Below are positions 18,631 through 25,673 of a stretch of DNA of 32,985 bases, piece by piece (position 1 is the stretch's first letter; every line of letters begins with the position of its first letter). A program made the position numbers and the translations under genes. The notes beneath the pieces are model-generated. The model did no database searches. It worked only from the letters and a program-made list of their open reading frames with translations, and was not told the DNA's origin. Source of the stretch: JADJOY01 sp016713535 [NCBI: Deltaproteobacteria bacterium] (GTDB taxonomy: Bacteria > JADJOY01); contig JADJOY010000037.1 in NCBI GenBank assembly GCA_016713535.1, forward strand, positions 1-32,985, read 5' to 3'.

Positions 18631-20534
18631 GCACCATCGCGGAGCGCCTCGCGGAGCTCGGCAAGGAGCTCTCGTCGCCCGCGCAGGCGTTCGCGCGCCT
18701 GCAGCCGGGGATGAGCATCTTCCTGAGCACCGACCCGGGCGAGCCGCGCACCCTGGTGCGCCACCTCCTCGAGTCCGAGGCGGGCAACCTCCGCGACCTC
18801 GAGCTGATCCACATCGTGAGCCTGGGCGACGTGCTCACGATGCAGAAGATCGCCGAGAGCCGATTCCGCCTGAAGACCTTCTTCGCCAGCTCGCTCGCCA
18901 ACGAGGCCCTCATGCAGGGCCGCATCGACTTCATCCCGGCGGCCTTCTCGACGATCCCCGCGCTCATCCAGAGCGGCGCGGTGCGCGTCGACGCGGCGTT
19001 CATCCAGATCTCACCGCCCGACGCGAGCGGCCACGCCAGCTTCGGCGTGGTGGTGGACGCGGCGCGCGCCGCCATCGAGCGCGCGTCGCTGGTGGTGGCC
19101 GAGGTCAACCCGCAGGCGCCGCGCACCCTCGGCGACACGTTCATCCACGTCGACGAGATCGACTACTTCGTCGAGGCCGAGGTGCGGCCCTTCTACTTCT
19201 TCCGCTGGGAGCCGGACGAGACCTTCGACCGCGTGGCGCGCAACGTCGCGACGCTGATCGAGGACGGGAGCTGCCTGGGGTGGTCGATCGGGCCGATGTT
19301 CGACGCCCTCGGCAAGCACCTGACGCGGAAGCGCGACCTGGGCCTGCACTCGCTGATGCTCACCGACGCCGTGATGGACCTCATCAAGAGCGGCGCGGTC
19401 ACCAACCGCAAGAAGCGCATCTTCCGCGGCAAGTCCGTGGCGTCGTGGGTGCTCGGCGCGGCGCAGCTCCACGCGTGGCTCGAGTCGAACCCGCTCGTCG
19501 AGATGCAGGGCATCGACGTGACCGCGTCGCCCGAGATCATCGGCCAGCTCGAGCACTTCGTGGCGGCGGTGCAGATCCGCAAGGTCGACCTGACCGGCGG
19601 CGTCGCGCTCCACACCGGCAAGGGCAACATCGCCGCCGGACCGAGCGAGGTGATCGAGCAGCTCATGGGCGCGCGCCTCTCGAAGGGCGGCAAGACCATC
19701 GCCGCGCTGCCGAGCAGGAACCGCGCCGGCCAGTCGAACCTCGTGCTCAGCGTGGAGGGGCTGCCCAACGCGATTCCCAACCGCGAGTCGTTCGACTTCA
19801 TCGTCACCGACTACGGCGCCGCGTACCTCGCCGGGCGCACCATCCGCGAGCGCGCCCAGGCGCTCATCGACATCTCCCACCCCGACGATCGCGCCGGGCT
19901 GGTCGATGCTGCGAAGCAGGCCGGCATCCTCTACAAGGACCAGATCTTCTTCGCCGACTCGGGGCACCTCTATCCCGCCGAGGTCGCCACCGAGCGCACC
20001 TTCAAGGACGGGCTCGTGGTGCGCTTCCGCGCCATCAAGCCCTCCGACGAAGAGGAGATGCGCAAGCTCTTCTACCGGTTCTCCGACCAGGACGTGTACT
20101 ACCGCTACTTCAGCCGCGTGAAGGCGATGCCGCACAAGAAGATGCAGGAGTACACGACGGTCGATTACCGGCGCACGCTGTCCTTGGTGGCGGTGGTGGG
20201 CGAGCCGGGCGCCGATCACCTGATCGGCGAGGCGCGCTACGTCCAGCTCCCCGGCACCGGCTACGCGGACTTCGCGCTGATCGTCGACGACGCCTACCAG
20301 GGCAAGGGGATCGCGAGCTTCCTGTTCCTCTACCTGCTGCAGCTCGCCAAGGAGCGCGGGCTCAAGGGTCTCAGCGCGCACGTGCTCGCGACCAACAAGA
20401 AGGTGCTGCGGGTGCTCGAGAAGTCGCCGCACCCGATCGAGGCGCGGGTGGAGAGCGGCGTGTACGAGCTCACGATCCCGTTCGATCGCACCGCGGCGCC
20501 AAGCGCTCCCAAGATGACGTTCATGCGAGACTGA
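18627..20534 (+). CDS. Acetyl-CoA hydrolase/CoA-transferase fused to a GNAT acetyltransferase
   Basis: The protein has 635 residues. Residues 1 to about 460 match the 4-hydroxybutyrate CoA-transferase/acetyl-CoA hydrolase family (LSTDPGEPRTLVRHLL, ISPPDASGHASFG, ASPEIIGQLEHFVAAVQIRK, DYGAAYLAGRTIRERAQALI). From about residue 463 a GNAT domain follows (GLVVRFRAIKPSDEEEMRKL, VDDAYQGKGIASFLFLYLL as the acetyl-CoA loop). At the catalytic position, where the family normally reads H-T/S-E-M, this protein reads H241-S-L243-M, so the glutamate that carries the CoA thioester seems to be absent. Similar transferase-GNAT fusions are known in other bacteria. The gene starts inside the glycosyltransferase stop (ATGA). 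Confidence 0.88.
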   Translation: MSTIAERLAELGKELSSPAQAFARLQPGMSIFLSTDPGEPRTLVRHLLESEAGNLRDLELIHIVSLGDVLTMQKIAESRFRLKTFFASSLANEALMQGRIDFIPAAFSTIPALIQSGAVRVDAAFIQISPPDASGHASFGVVVDAARAAIERASLVVAEVNPQAPRTLGDTFIHVDEIDYFVEAEVRPFYFFRWEPDETFDRVARNVATLIEDGSCLGWSIGPMFDALGKHLTRKRDLGLHSLMLTDAVMDLIKSGAVTNRKKRIFRGKSVASWVLGAAQLHAWLESNPLVEMQGIDVTASPEIIGQLEHFVAAVQIRKVDLTGGVALHTGKGNIAAGPSEVIEQLMGARLSKGGKTIAALPSRNRAGQSNLVLSVEGLPNAIPNRESFDFIVTDYGAAYLAGRTIRERAQALIDISHPDDRAGLVDAAKQAGILYKDQIFFADSGHLYPAEVATERTFKDGLVVRFRAIKPSDEEEMRKLFYRFSDQDVYYRYFSRVKAMPHKKMQEYTTVDYRRTLSLVAVVGEPGADHLIGEARYVQLPGTGYADFALIVDDAYQGKGIASFLFLYLLQLAKERGLKGLSAHVLATNKKVLRVLEKSPHPIEARVESGVYELTIPFDRTAAPSAPKMTFMRD

Positions 20535-20561
20535 GCGCGCTCCGGCACTTCGGGAGGCTCC

Positions 20562-21368
20562 ATGCGCGCTCGCTCGCTCACCCTCATCTCGATCGTCGCC
20601 GCGCTGCTCGCGGGTGCTTCGTGCTCGTCGAGCGCGCCCGCCGCGAAGCCGAAAGCCGACGGCGCTGCCGTCGCGAGCCAGGCGCAGCCGGCGATCTCCT
20701 CCGAGCAGGCGATCGCGATCGCGAACCAGCTCCTCGACAAGCTCATGAGTGACCTCAAGGCGCGCCTCACCGCGGCGATGGAGCAAGGCGGCCCGGCGGC
20801 GGCGATCGAGGTCTGTACCACCGAGGCGCAGCGCATCACCGCGGCCGTGCCGGAGATCGCGGGCGCCGGCGTCGACGCGAAGGTGGGCCGCGCGAGCCTC
20901 AAGCTCCGCAACCCCGCCAACAAGGGGCCCGACTGGGTGAAGCGCTGGCTCGACGCCCAGGGCGAGCGCCCCGCCGAGGGACTCAAGGCGCCGGCCGCGG
21001 TGGCGACGATGGAGGGCAAGCGGATCGCGCGCGTGCTCCGGCCCATCGCGATCCAGGGAATGTGCCTGACCTGCCACGGCCCGACACTGATGATCCCGCC
21101 CGACGTGCAGGCGGTGCTGAAGACCCGCTACCCCGATGACCAGGCCACCGGCTACGCCCTCGGCGCCCTGCCAGCCGGTCGACCCAGCTCGCATGCCTGG
21201 AGCGTCGGCGCTCCGTCGCCGACCCGGTGTGCGATTCCTGGCGGCCGACGGAGCGGCCGCGCTCCAGCAAGTCGATCCTGCTCGAAGCGGCTGGAGCGTC
21301 GGTGCTCCGTCACCGACCCAGCGCGCGATTCCTGGCGGCCGACGGAGCGGCCGCGCTCCAGCCGGTGA
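20562..21368 (+). CDS. DUF3365/Tll0287-like haem-c lipoprotein with a repeat-encoded tail
   Basis: The protein has 268 residues. The signal MRARSLTLISIVAALLAGAS is followed by a lipobox-type Cys. The DUF3365 core contains EVCTTEAQRI, VGRASLKLRNPANKGPDW and C168-L-T-C171-H172, a c-type haem motif, followed by YPDDQATGYALGAL. Proteins of this family act as periplasmic or membrane-anchored haem sensors or redox proteins. The natural end is expected shortly after the GYALGAL stretch. Instead, from about residue 205 the frame runs through the palindrome array (WSVGAPSPTRC, GGRRSGRAPAS), stopping at 21368. The last 60 or so residues are therefore encoded by repeats. A ribosome site (GGGAGG) lies 5 nt before the ATG. 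Confidence 0.85.
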   Translation: MRARSLTLISIVAALLAGASCSSSAPAAKPKADGAAVASQAQPAISSEQAIAIANQLLDKLMSDLKARLTAAMEQGGPAAAIEVCTTEAQRITAAVPEIAGAGVDAKVGRASLKLRNPANKGPDWVKRWLDAQGERPAEGLKAPAAVATMEGKRIARVLRPIAIQGMCLTCHGPTLMIPPDVQAVLKTRYPDDQATGYALGALPAGRPSSHAWSVGAPSPTRCAIPGGRRSGRAPASRSCSKRLERRCSVTDPARDSWRPTERPRSSR

Positions 21369-21720
21369 CCCGTCCGAATGGCTGGAGCGTCGGCGCTCCG
21401 TCGCCGACCCGGGGCGATCGGGGCCAGGAGGGCCGGCCACCGGTCGATCCAGCTTCGAATGGCTGGAGCGTCGGCGCTCCGTCGCCGACCCGGTGTGCGA
21501 TGCCTGGCGGCCGACGGAGCGGCCGCGCTCCAGCCGGTCGATCCAGCTTCGAATGGCTGGAGCGTCGGTGCTCCGTCATCGACCCAGCGCGCGATTCCTG
21601 GCGGCCGACGGAGCGGCCGCGCTCCAGCCGGTCGATCCAGCTCGCATGGCTGGAGCGTCGGCGCTCCGTCGCCGACCCAGTGTGCGATTCCTGGCGGCCG
21701 ACGGAGCGGCCGCGCTCCAG
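21197..21720. repeat. BIME-like palindrome array, 11 units
   Basis: Units alternate in orientation. Inverted units start at 21197, 21291, 21382, 21463, 21557 and 21650. Plus units are 21238-21267, 21332-21361, 21504-21533, 21598-21627 and 21691-21720. Each has apex ACGGAG and tail GCTCCAG. Plus units have CGGCCG arms. Inverted units have TCGGCG/CGCCGA, or TCGGTG paired with CACCGA or CATCGA, so arm changes are matched or wobble-paired. The pair period is 81-94 bp. One plus unit after 21410 is degraded. The array begins inside the DUF3365 gene and ends 5 bp before the AraC gene stop, so it also separates two convergent genes and could terminate both. Confidence 0.9.
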
Positions 21721-21725
21721 GCGCT

Positions 21726-22676
21726 CTACCCGCCCTGGCGAGCCTGACGCCACGCGGACGGTGACATCCCCGTCTCGCGCTTGAACGCGCGGCTGAACGC
21801 GGCCTCGGACTCGTAGCCGACCTGCTCGGCGATCGCGGCCACCTTGGTGGCGCCGCGCGCGAGCTGCTCGGCGGCGAGCTGCAGTCTCCAGCGCGTGAGG
21901 TAGAGCATCGGCGGCACGCCGACCAGCGCGGTGAAGCGCTCGGCGAGCACGGTGCGCGAAGACGCGACCTCGCCCGCCAGCTCGGCGAGCGTCCACGGAT
22001 GCCGCGGCCGCTCGTGGAGGAGCGCGAGCGCCGGCCCGATCACCTCGTCGCGCAGCGCCGCGAGCCAGCCGGTCTGCTGCGGCCCGAGGCTCTCGACGTG
22101 GTGCCGCACCACCTCGATGAACATGAGCTCCGCCATGCGCGTGAGCACGGTCTCGCCGCCGACCCGCCCCGCCCTCGACTCCGCCACCACCTGCTGCGGG
22201 AACTGCGAGAGCCATCCGCCGGCAGCCCCCGGGATGTGCATGCGCCGCGGCAGCGACGCGAGCAGCGGGTTGTACGGGCGCACGTCGCAGCCCAGGAAGC
22301 CGCACACGAACGCGGTGTCGCGGGTCGCGTCCGGCCCGAGGAACACCGTGCCCGGATAGCGATCGGGCGACGTGCCGTGAAGGTCGTCGCCGACGCGCCG
22401 CCCCGCCGTGCTCGACATGAAGTGCGCGTCGCCGTGCGGGAACACGATCACGTCGCCCGGCACCATCTGCACCTGGCCCTCGCCCACGAGCCCGCCCCAG
22501 CACCGGCCGGAGAGCAGGACGTGGTACGCGATCAGGTGCTCGGCGTGCGGCAGCACGCGCGGCTCGAGCTCGCGCGCCGCGACCGCCGAGACAGACCACG
22601 GCGCCGACGCCTCCACCAGGTAGAAGAACGCACCGTCGAGGCGCACCGCGCGCAACACGTCGGAGAGCGGGTCCAT
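21726..22676 (-). CDS. AraC-family transcriptional regulator with cupin domain
   Basis: The protein has 316 residues. The N-terminal half is an AraC-type cupin (cupin_6-like): HLIAYHVLLSGRCWG, VPGDVIVFPHGDAHFM and CGFLGCDVRPYNPLL. The C-terminal half has the two helix-turn-helix motifs: WTLAELAGEVASSRTVLAER and AAIAEQVGYESEAAFSRAFK followed by ETGMSPSAWR. Such regulators usually bind a small ligand with the cupin and act next to their own gene. It is divergent from a methyltransferase gene 157 bp away, the most likely target. Its 3' end meets the palindrome array. It is full length and unbroken. Confidence 0.93.
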   Translation of the reverse strand: MDPLSDVLRAVRLDGAFFYLVEASAPWSVSAVAARELEPRVLPHAEHLIAYHVLLSGRCWGGLVGEGQVQMVPGDVIVFPHGDAHFMSSTAGRRVGDDLHGTSPDRYPGTVFLGPDATRDTAFVCGFLGCDVRPYNPLLASLPRRMHIPGAAGGWLSQFPQQVVAESRAGRVGGETVLTRMAELMFIEVVRHHVESLGPQQTGWLAALRDEVIGPALALLHERPRHPWTLAELAGEVASSRTVLAERFTALVGVPPMLYLTRWRLQLAAEQLARGATKVAAIAEQVGYESEAAFSRAFKRETGMSPSAWRQARQGG

Positions 22677-22756
22677 GGGCGGACATCCTCGGCCGGCCGG
22701 GGCTCGTCACGCAACAAACCCGGACGCGCGAGCAACCGAGCGCGGACGGCCGGTCA

Positions 22757-22785
22757 TTCAGCGCGCGCGACCCCATCGGTACCTT
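22757..22785 (+). promoter_or_regulatory. Possible sigma70-like promoter of the methyltransferase gene
   Basis: TTCAGC (22757-22762) and TACCTT (22780-22785) are 17 nt apart in the gap between the divergent AraC and methyltransferase genes, 48 nt before the ATG. Both boxes are weak matches, so this is only a candidate. Confidence 0.3.
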
Positions 22786-22833
22786 GCGTGGCGTGCGGGA
22801 CGTCCCCGCACAACCCAGCCAGGGAGATCACCG

Positions 22834-23730
22834 ATGTCGACGCAGCAAGCCACCGTTCGTTCCCTCGATTGCGGCACCTCCACCGGCGACGTGCTCGCGC
22901 GCGCCGCGATCCTCGATCGCCACGCCCCGGCGGCCGACGCCGCCACCGAGCGCTCGCGGCGCGTGTGGAGCGCCGGTGACTACGACCGCATCTCGGCGGG
23001 CTTCCGCCACGAGGCGGAGGAGTTCGTGGCACGGCTGGCGCTCACACCCGGCCAGCAGGTCCTCGACGCCGCGTGCGGTTCGGGCAACCTGACGATCCCG
23101 GCGGCGCGCACCGGCGCGGAGGTCACTGGCCTCGACCTGGTGCCCTCCCTCCTCGAGCGCGCCGCGAGCTGGGCCGCCGCGGAGGGCCTCGCCATCCGCC
23201 TTCACCACGGCAGCGTCGAGGAGCTGCCCTACCCCGACGCGAGCTTCGACGGGGTGCTCTCGATGTTCGGGCTGATGTTCGCGGCGCGCCCCGAGCGCGT
23301 CATGGCGGAGCTGACCCGCGTCACCCGCCGTGGCGGCCGCGTGGCGCTCGCCAACTGGACGCGGGAGGGTTTCATCGGGCGGCTGCTCGCCACCCACGTC
23401 GCGTACGTGCCACCGCCCGCGGGCGCGGTGAGCCCGCTCACCTGGGGCGACGAGCCCGTGATCCGCGAGCGCTTCGCCGCGAGCGCCTGGGAGGTCGTCA
23501 CGGAGCGGCGCACGCTCACCTTCCGCTACCCGCACACTCCGGCCGGGATCGCGGAGCTCTTCCGCGGTGCGTACGGCCCCACGGTGCGGACCTTCGAGGC
23601 CCTCGACGAGGACCACCGCGCGTGGCTCGCCGCCGACCTCGCGGAGCACTGGACGCGCCATCACCGCCCGGCGGTCCAGTTCACCGAGGTCGATGCGGAG
23701 TACCTCGAGGTGATCGCGACCCGGCGCTGA
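22834..23730 (+). CDS. Class I SAM-dependent methyltransferase
   Basis: The protein has 298 residues with a Rossmann methyltransferase core: motif I VLDAACGSGNLTIPAARTG (from residue 76), the acidic loop EVTGLDLVPSLLERA, then GSVEELPYPDASFDGVLSMF and GGRVALANWTREGFIG. The layout matches UbiE/Methyltransf_11-type small-molecule enzymes. The C-terminal part (FRYPHTPAGIAELFRGAYGP) is as in many methyltransferases annotated only by fold. The substrate is unknown. A ribosome site (AGGGAG) lies about 8 nt before the ATG. The AraC gene is divergent from it and probably controls it. Confidence 0.9.
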   Translation: MSTQQATVRSLDCGTSTGDVLARAAILDRHAPAADAATERSRRVWSAGDYDRISAGFRHEAEEFVARLALTPGQQVLDAACGSGNLTIPAARTGAEVTGLDLVPSLLERAASWAAAEGLAIRLHHGSVEELPYPDASFDGVLSMFGLMFAARPERVMAELTRVTRRGGRVALANWTREGFIGRLLATHVAYVPPPAGAVSPLTWGDEPVIRERFAASAWEVVTERRTLTFRYPHTPAGIAELFRGAYGPTVRTFEALDEDHRAWLAADLAEHWTRHHRPAVQFTEVDAEYLEVIATRR

Positions 23731-24170
23731 TGCGCGTGGCCAACCCTCACGGGCCCTGCGTCTCGACCGGCACGATCGCCGCGGGCTCGCCGGCGCCGGC
23801 CGCCAACGCGGTCGCGCGCCGGCGGCTCGACCGTGTCCCGGCTGGCCCACCGAGCTCGCGCGCCACGAACAAGCGCGGCACTCGGCCGACGCGCTGCGTC
23901 GAGGCGCATCACGGCGGCTCGCGGACGGCGTGGCGCGATCGTCGGTGAAGCCCCAACCGCCGATCGGTGCTTCGACGTCCGAGCGACGGCGACGTGTTTC
24001 GCCGAGGTGACGGCTTGGTGATCTGCGTTACGAAGCTCACGGCGGAGGTGTGCGCCTCGGCCCGAGAAACGTGGTGCCTCCCCCCACGAAACGGCCCGAA
24101 ATCAGCGTTCGCACGAGTTGGCGTCGCACTTGCGAGAGGCGTCCCGCGAGCACATTCCGGGAGCCCTCCG
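23731..24170. other. 440-bp stretch with no supported gene
   Basis: No frame has a convincing start, codon pattern or recognised motif, and no clear palindrome of the REP family is present. The last 15 bp hold the ribosome site of the next gene (GGGAG). It may hold a decayed gene, but I cannot identify one. Confidence 0.5.
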
Positions 24171-24503
24171 ATGTCCTTCGTCCCCTCCCACTCGATGGTG
24201 TCGATCCTTCACGCCGAGCTGCTGCGCAAGATCGTCGAGCGCCGCTACCGCTGTACCGCCGAGGTCCGCGGCGCGATCCCGGTCCAGACCCGGGCACCCG
24301 ACGGCGAGCACCACGAGCACCTCGTCTACTCGTTCGATCTGACGAACTTCGAGGAGGCACCCGTCGCTTACGCCTGGAGCCGCCCGTCCGAGACCGGGTT
24401 CGTCACGATCCTGGGCGTGCCTCCCGTGCACACCGCGGCGGATGCGGTGCGCTCGGTGGTGCAGGCCGAGCGAGAGGCAGGGGACGATCAGAAGCCGGGC
24501 TGA
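24171..24503 (+). CDS. Small hypothetical protein
   Basis: The protein has 110 residues: MSFVPSHSMVSILHAELLRK, then RYRCTAEVRGAIPVQTRAPD, a His/Glu-rich turn (GEHHEHLVYSFDLTNF) and a helical end. The start at 24171 is preceded by GGGAG at about 7 nt; an upstream in-frame start at 23967 has no such site. There is no signal peptide or membrane segment, so it is probably cytosolic. The 3' end overlaps the convergent phosphatase-like gene by 16 bp. I do not recognise a family. Confidence 0.6.
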   Translation: MSFVPSHSMVSILHAELLRKIVERRYRCTAEVRGAIPVQTRAPDGEHHEHLVYSFDLTNFEEAPVAYAWSRPSETGFVTILGVPPVHTAADAVRSVVQAEREAGDDQKPG

Positions 24504-24946
24504 CGAGATGCGCGGCAGTCGGCCAGGAAGCGCTGCCAGGTCTCGTTGGGCTCCCAGAAGGTGCGCGCGAGCGCGTCGGCGCGCTCGGTGGGCCAGCCCT
24601 GGGCAGCCTCCCCCCACAGCGCGACGAAGCTCGTGACGCGGAAGTTCGCGGCGCAGTGAACCAGCACCCGCTTTCCAGCGAGCCGATCCATGGTGGCCCG
24701 GAACGCGCGGAAGTCGTCGACGGCTGGCGCATCGAACGGAACCGGGATGTGCGTGTAGTCGAGGCCCAGTGAGCGAGCCAGGCCCGCCTCGTCCGGCAGG
24801 CAATAGCGCGGATCGAGGAGGCCGAGGTTCACCACCGCCTCGTAACCCGCCGCGGCGAGCTCACGGAGCTGCTCCTCGCTGGGCTGGCCGGCGGTGGCGA
24901 TGCGCTCGTCGAGGACGAGGAAGTTCTTGATGTCGTCGAGCGGCAT
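24488..24946 (-). CDS. Protein tyrosine phosphatase-like protein with a CX4R loop
   Basis: The protein has 152 residues. The start is MPLDDIKNFLVLDERIATAG then QPSEEQLRELAAAGYEAVVN, typical of the bacterial PTP-like/DUF442-related group. The P-loop reads VHC98AANFR103, so there are four rather than the usual five residues between Cys and Arg. As I remember, relatives with HCxxNxR are common, so this spacing is a family trait and not damage. The general acid may be in the FDAPAVDD loop. It may act on phosphotyrosine, on other phosphoesters, or bind them only. The gene is the last of a minus-strand series with the ICMT and HEAT genes. Confidence 0.8.
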   Translation of the reverse strand: MPLDDIKNFLVLDERIATAGQPSEEQLRELAAAGYEAVVNLGLLDPRYCLPDEAGLARSLGLDYTHIPVPFDAPAVDDFRAFRATMDRLAGKRVLVHCAANFRVTSFVALWGEAAQGWPTERADALARTFWEPNETWQRFLADCRASRQPGF

Positions 24947-25041
24947 GACGGAGGGGCATGCGCCGCGTGCCCGGCGCTACGAACCGAGCCTGGCACAGTC
25001 AGCGGCGTGGTTCCCAGTTCGAGCGGCGCGCCTCCCGACCC

Positions 25042-25165
25042 TCAGGAGCGGATGCGCTCCGCGCGCGCGTGCTTCGCCTCGTCGCTGCGCGCCGCGACCT
25101 TGCGCCACACACCGTAGGCCGGCGGCACCCGGCGGCGCGCCGTCGTCGTTCGACGACCCGGTCAT
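25042..25165 (-). CDS. Small translationally coupled ORF with a probable one-base frameshift
   Basis: An ATG at 25165 overlaps the stop of the ICMT-like gene (ATGA). The first frame gives MTGSSNDDGAPPGAA. With a one-base correction, the next frame gives PAYGVWRKVAARSDEAKHAR then AERIRS and a TGA at 25042-25044. The length (124 nt) is one more than a multiple of three. The product would be about 40 residues, basic and cytosolic. The function is unknown and the gene itself is uncertain. Confidence 0.35.
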
Positions 25166-25653
25166 CGCGCCGCCGGGCGCCGAGGCAGCCAGCGTGGGAC
25201 CGAAGCGCGATAACGCGCGTAAGGCTCGCCGAAGCGGCGGCGCAGCTCGGGCTCCTCGAACCCGACGACGCGGACATGGAACACCAGCGCCAGGAAGACG
25301 AGGTAGCTCGCCACGCTCGCCGACCGCCACAGCAGCGCTTGGCCGGCGATGCACCCGAGCACACCCAGGTACATCGGGTTCCGCACCCAGCCGTAGAGCC
25401 GCAGCCGCACCAGCGCGCGCGGCGCATCCCACGGCGCGAGCGTGCCGCCGCCGATCGTCGCGAAGTCGTGGATCGTGAGCGCGAGCAGCGCGATGCCGAG
25501 CGCGAGCGGGAGCACTCCGAGCCAGCGCAGCGGGCCGAGAGCGACCGGCCAGCACGCTCCTCCGCCGCCGAGCAGCGCCGGGACCAAGCCACCCACAAGG
25601 CCGGGGAACAGCAAGGTCGTCGCGAGCGAGCGGAGCCAGAGCGGTGCAGGCAT
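25162..25653 (-). CDS. Isoprenylcysteine carboxyl methyltransferase-family membrane methyltransferase
   Basis: The protein has 163 residues and about four to five membrane segments (LATTLLFPGLVGGLVPALLG, WLGVLPLALGIALLALTIHD, a later VASYLVFLALVFHVRVVGF). The PEMT/ICMT core is present: LYGWVRNPMYLGVL, then FEEPELRRRFGEPYARYRAS, with the Arg-Asn-Pro-Met-Tyr and Glu-Glu motifs that bind S-adenosylmethionine and substrate. Bacterial members methylate isoprenoid, phospholipid or similar lipid-like substrates, and the actual substrate is not known. It starts 20 bp after the HEAT-protein stop, so it is probably in one transcript with it. The length is normal for the family. Confidence 0.85.
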   Translation of the reverse strand: MPAPLWLRSLATTLLFPGLVGGLVPALLGGGGACWPVALGPLRWLGVLPLALGIALLALTIHDFATIGGGTLAPWDAPRALVRLRLYGWVRNPMYLGVLGCIAGQALLWRSASVASYLVFLALVFHVRVVGFEEPELRRRFGEPYARYRASVPRWLPRRPAAR

Positions 25654-25673
25654 GGCGCGGCGAACGTGCCAGC

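Noticed and set aside
19011-21440. Very long open frame on the minus strand (about 800 codons)
   Set aside because: It is the antisense shadow of the CoA-transferase and DUF3365 genes. Its translation is low-complexity Arg/His/Val-rich and has no family features.
21197-21720. CRISPR-like regular spacing of repeats
   Set aside because: Units alternate in orientation, form hairpins, and the intervening sequences are themselves near copies; no cas genes are present.
23731-24170. Possible gene or tRNA in the gap after the methyltransferase
   Set aside because: No cloverleaf, no credible start and no motif on either strand.
24488-24946. Phosphatase-like protein treated as inactive because of its CX4R loop
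   Set aside because: The same spacing is, as I recall, usual in this bacterial subgroup, so it is not evidence of damage.
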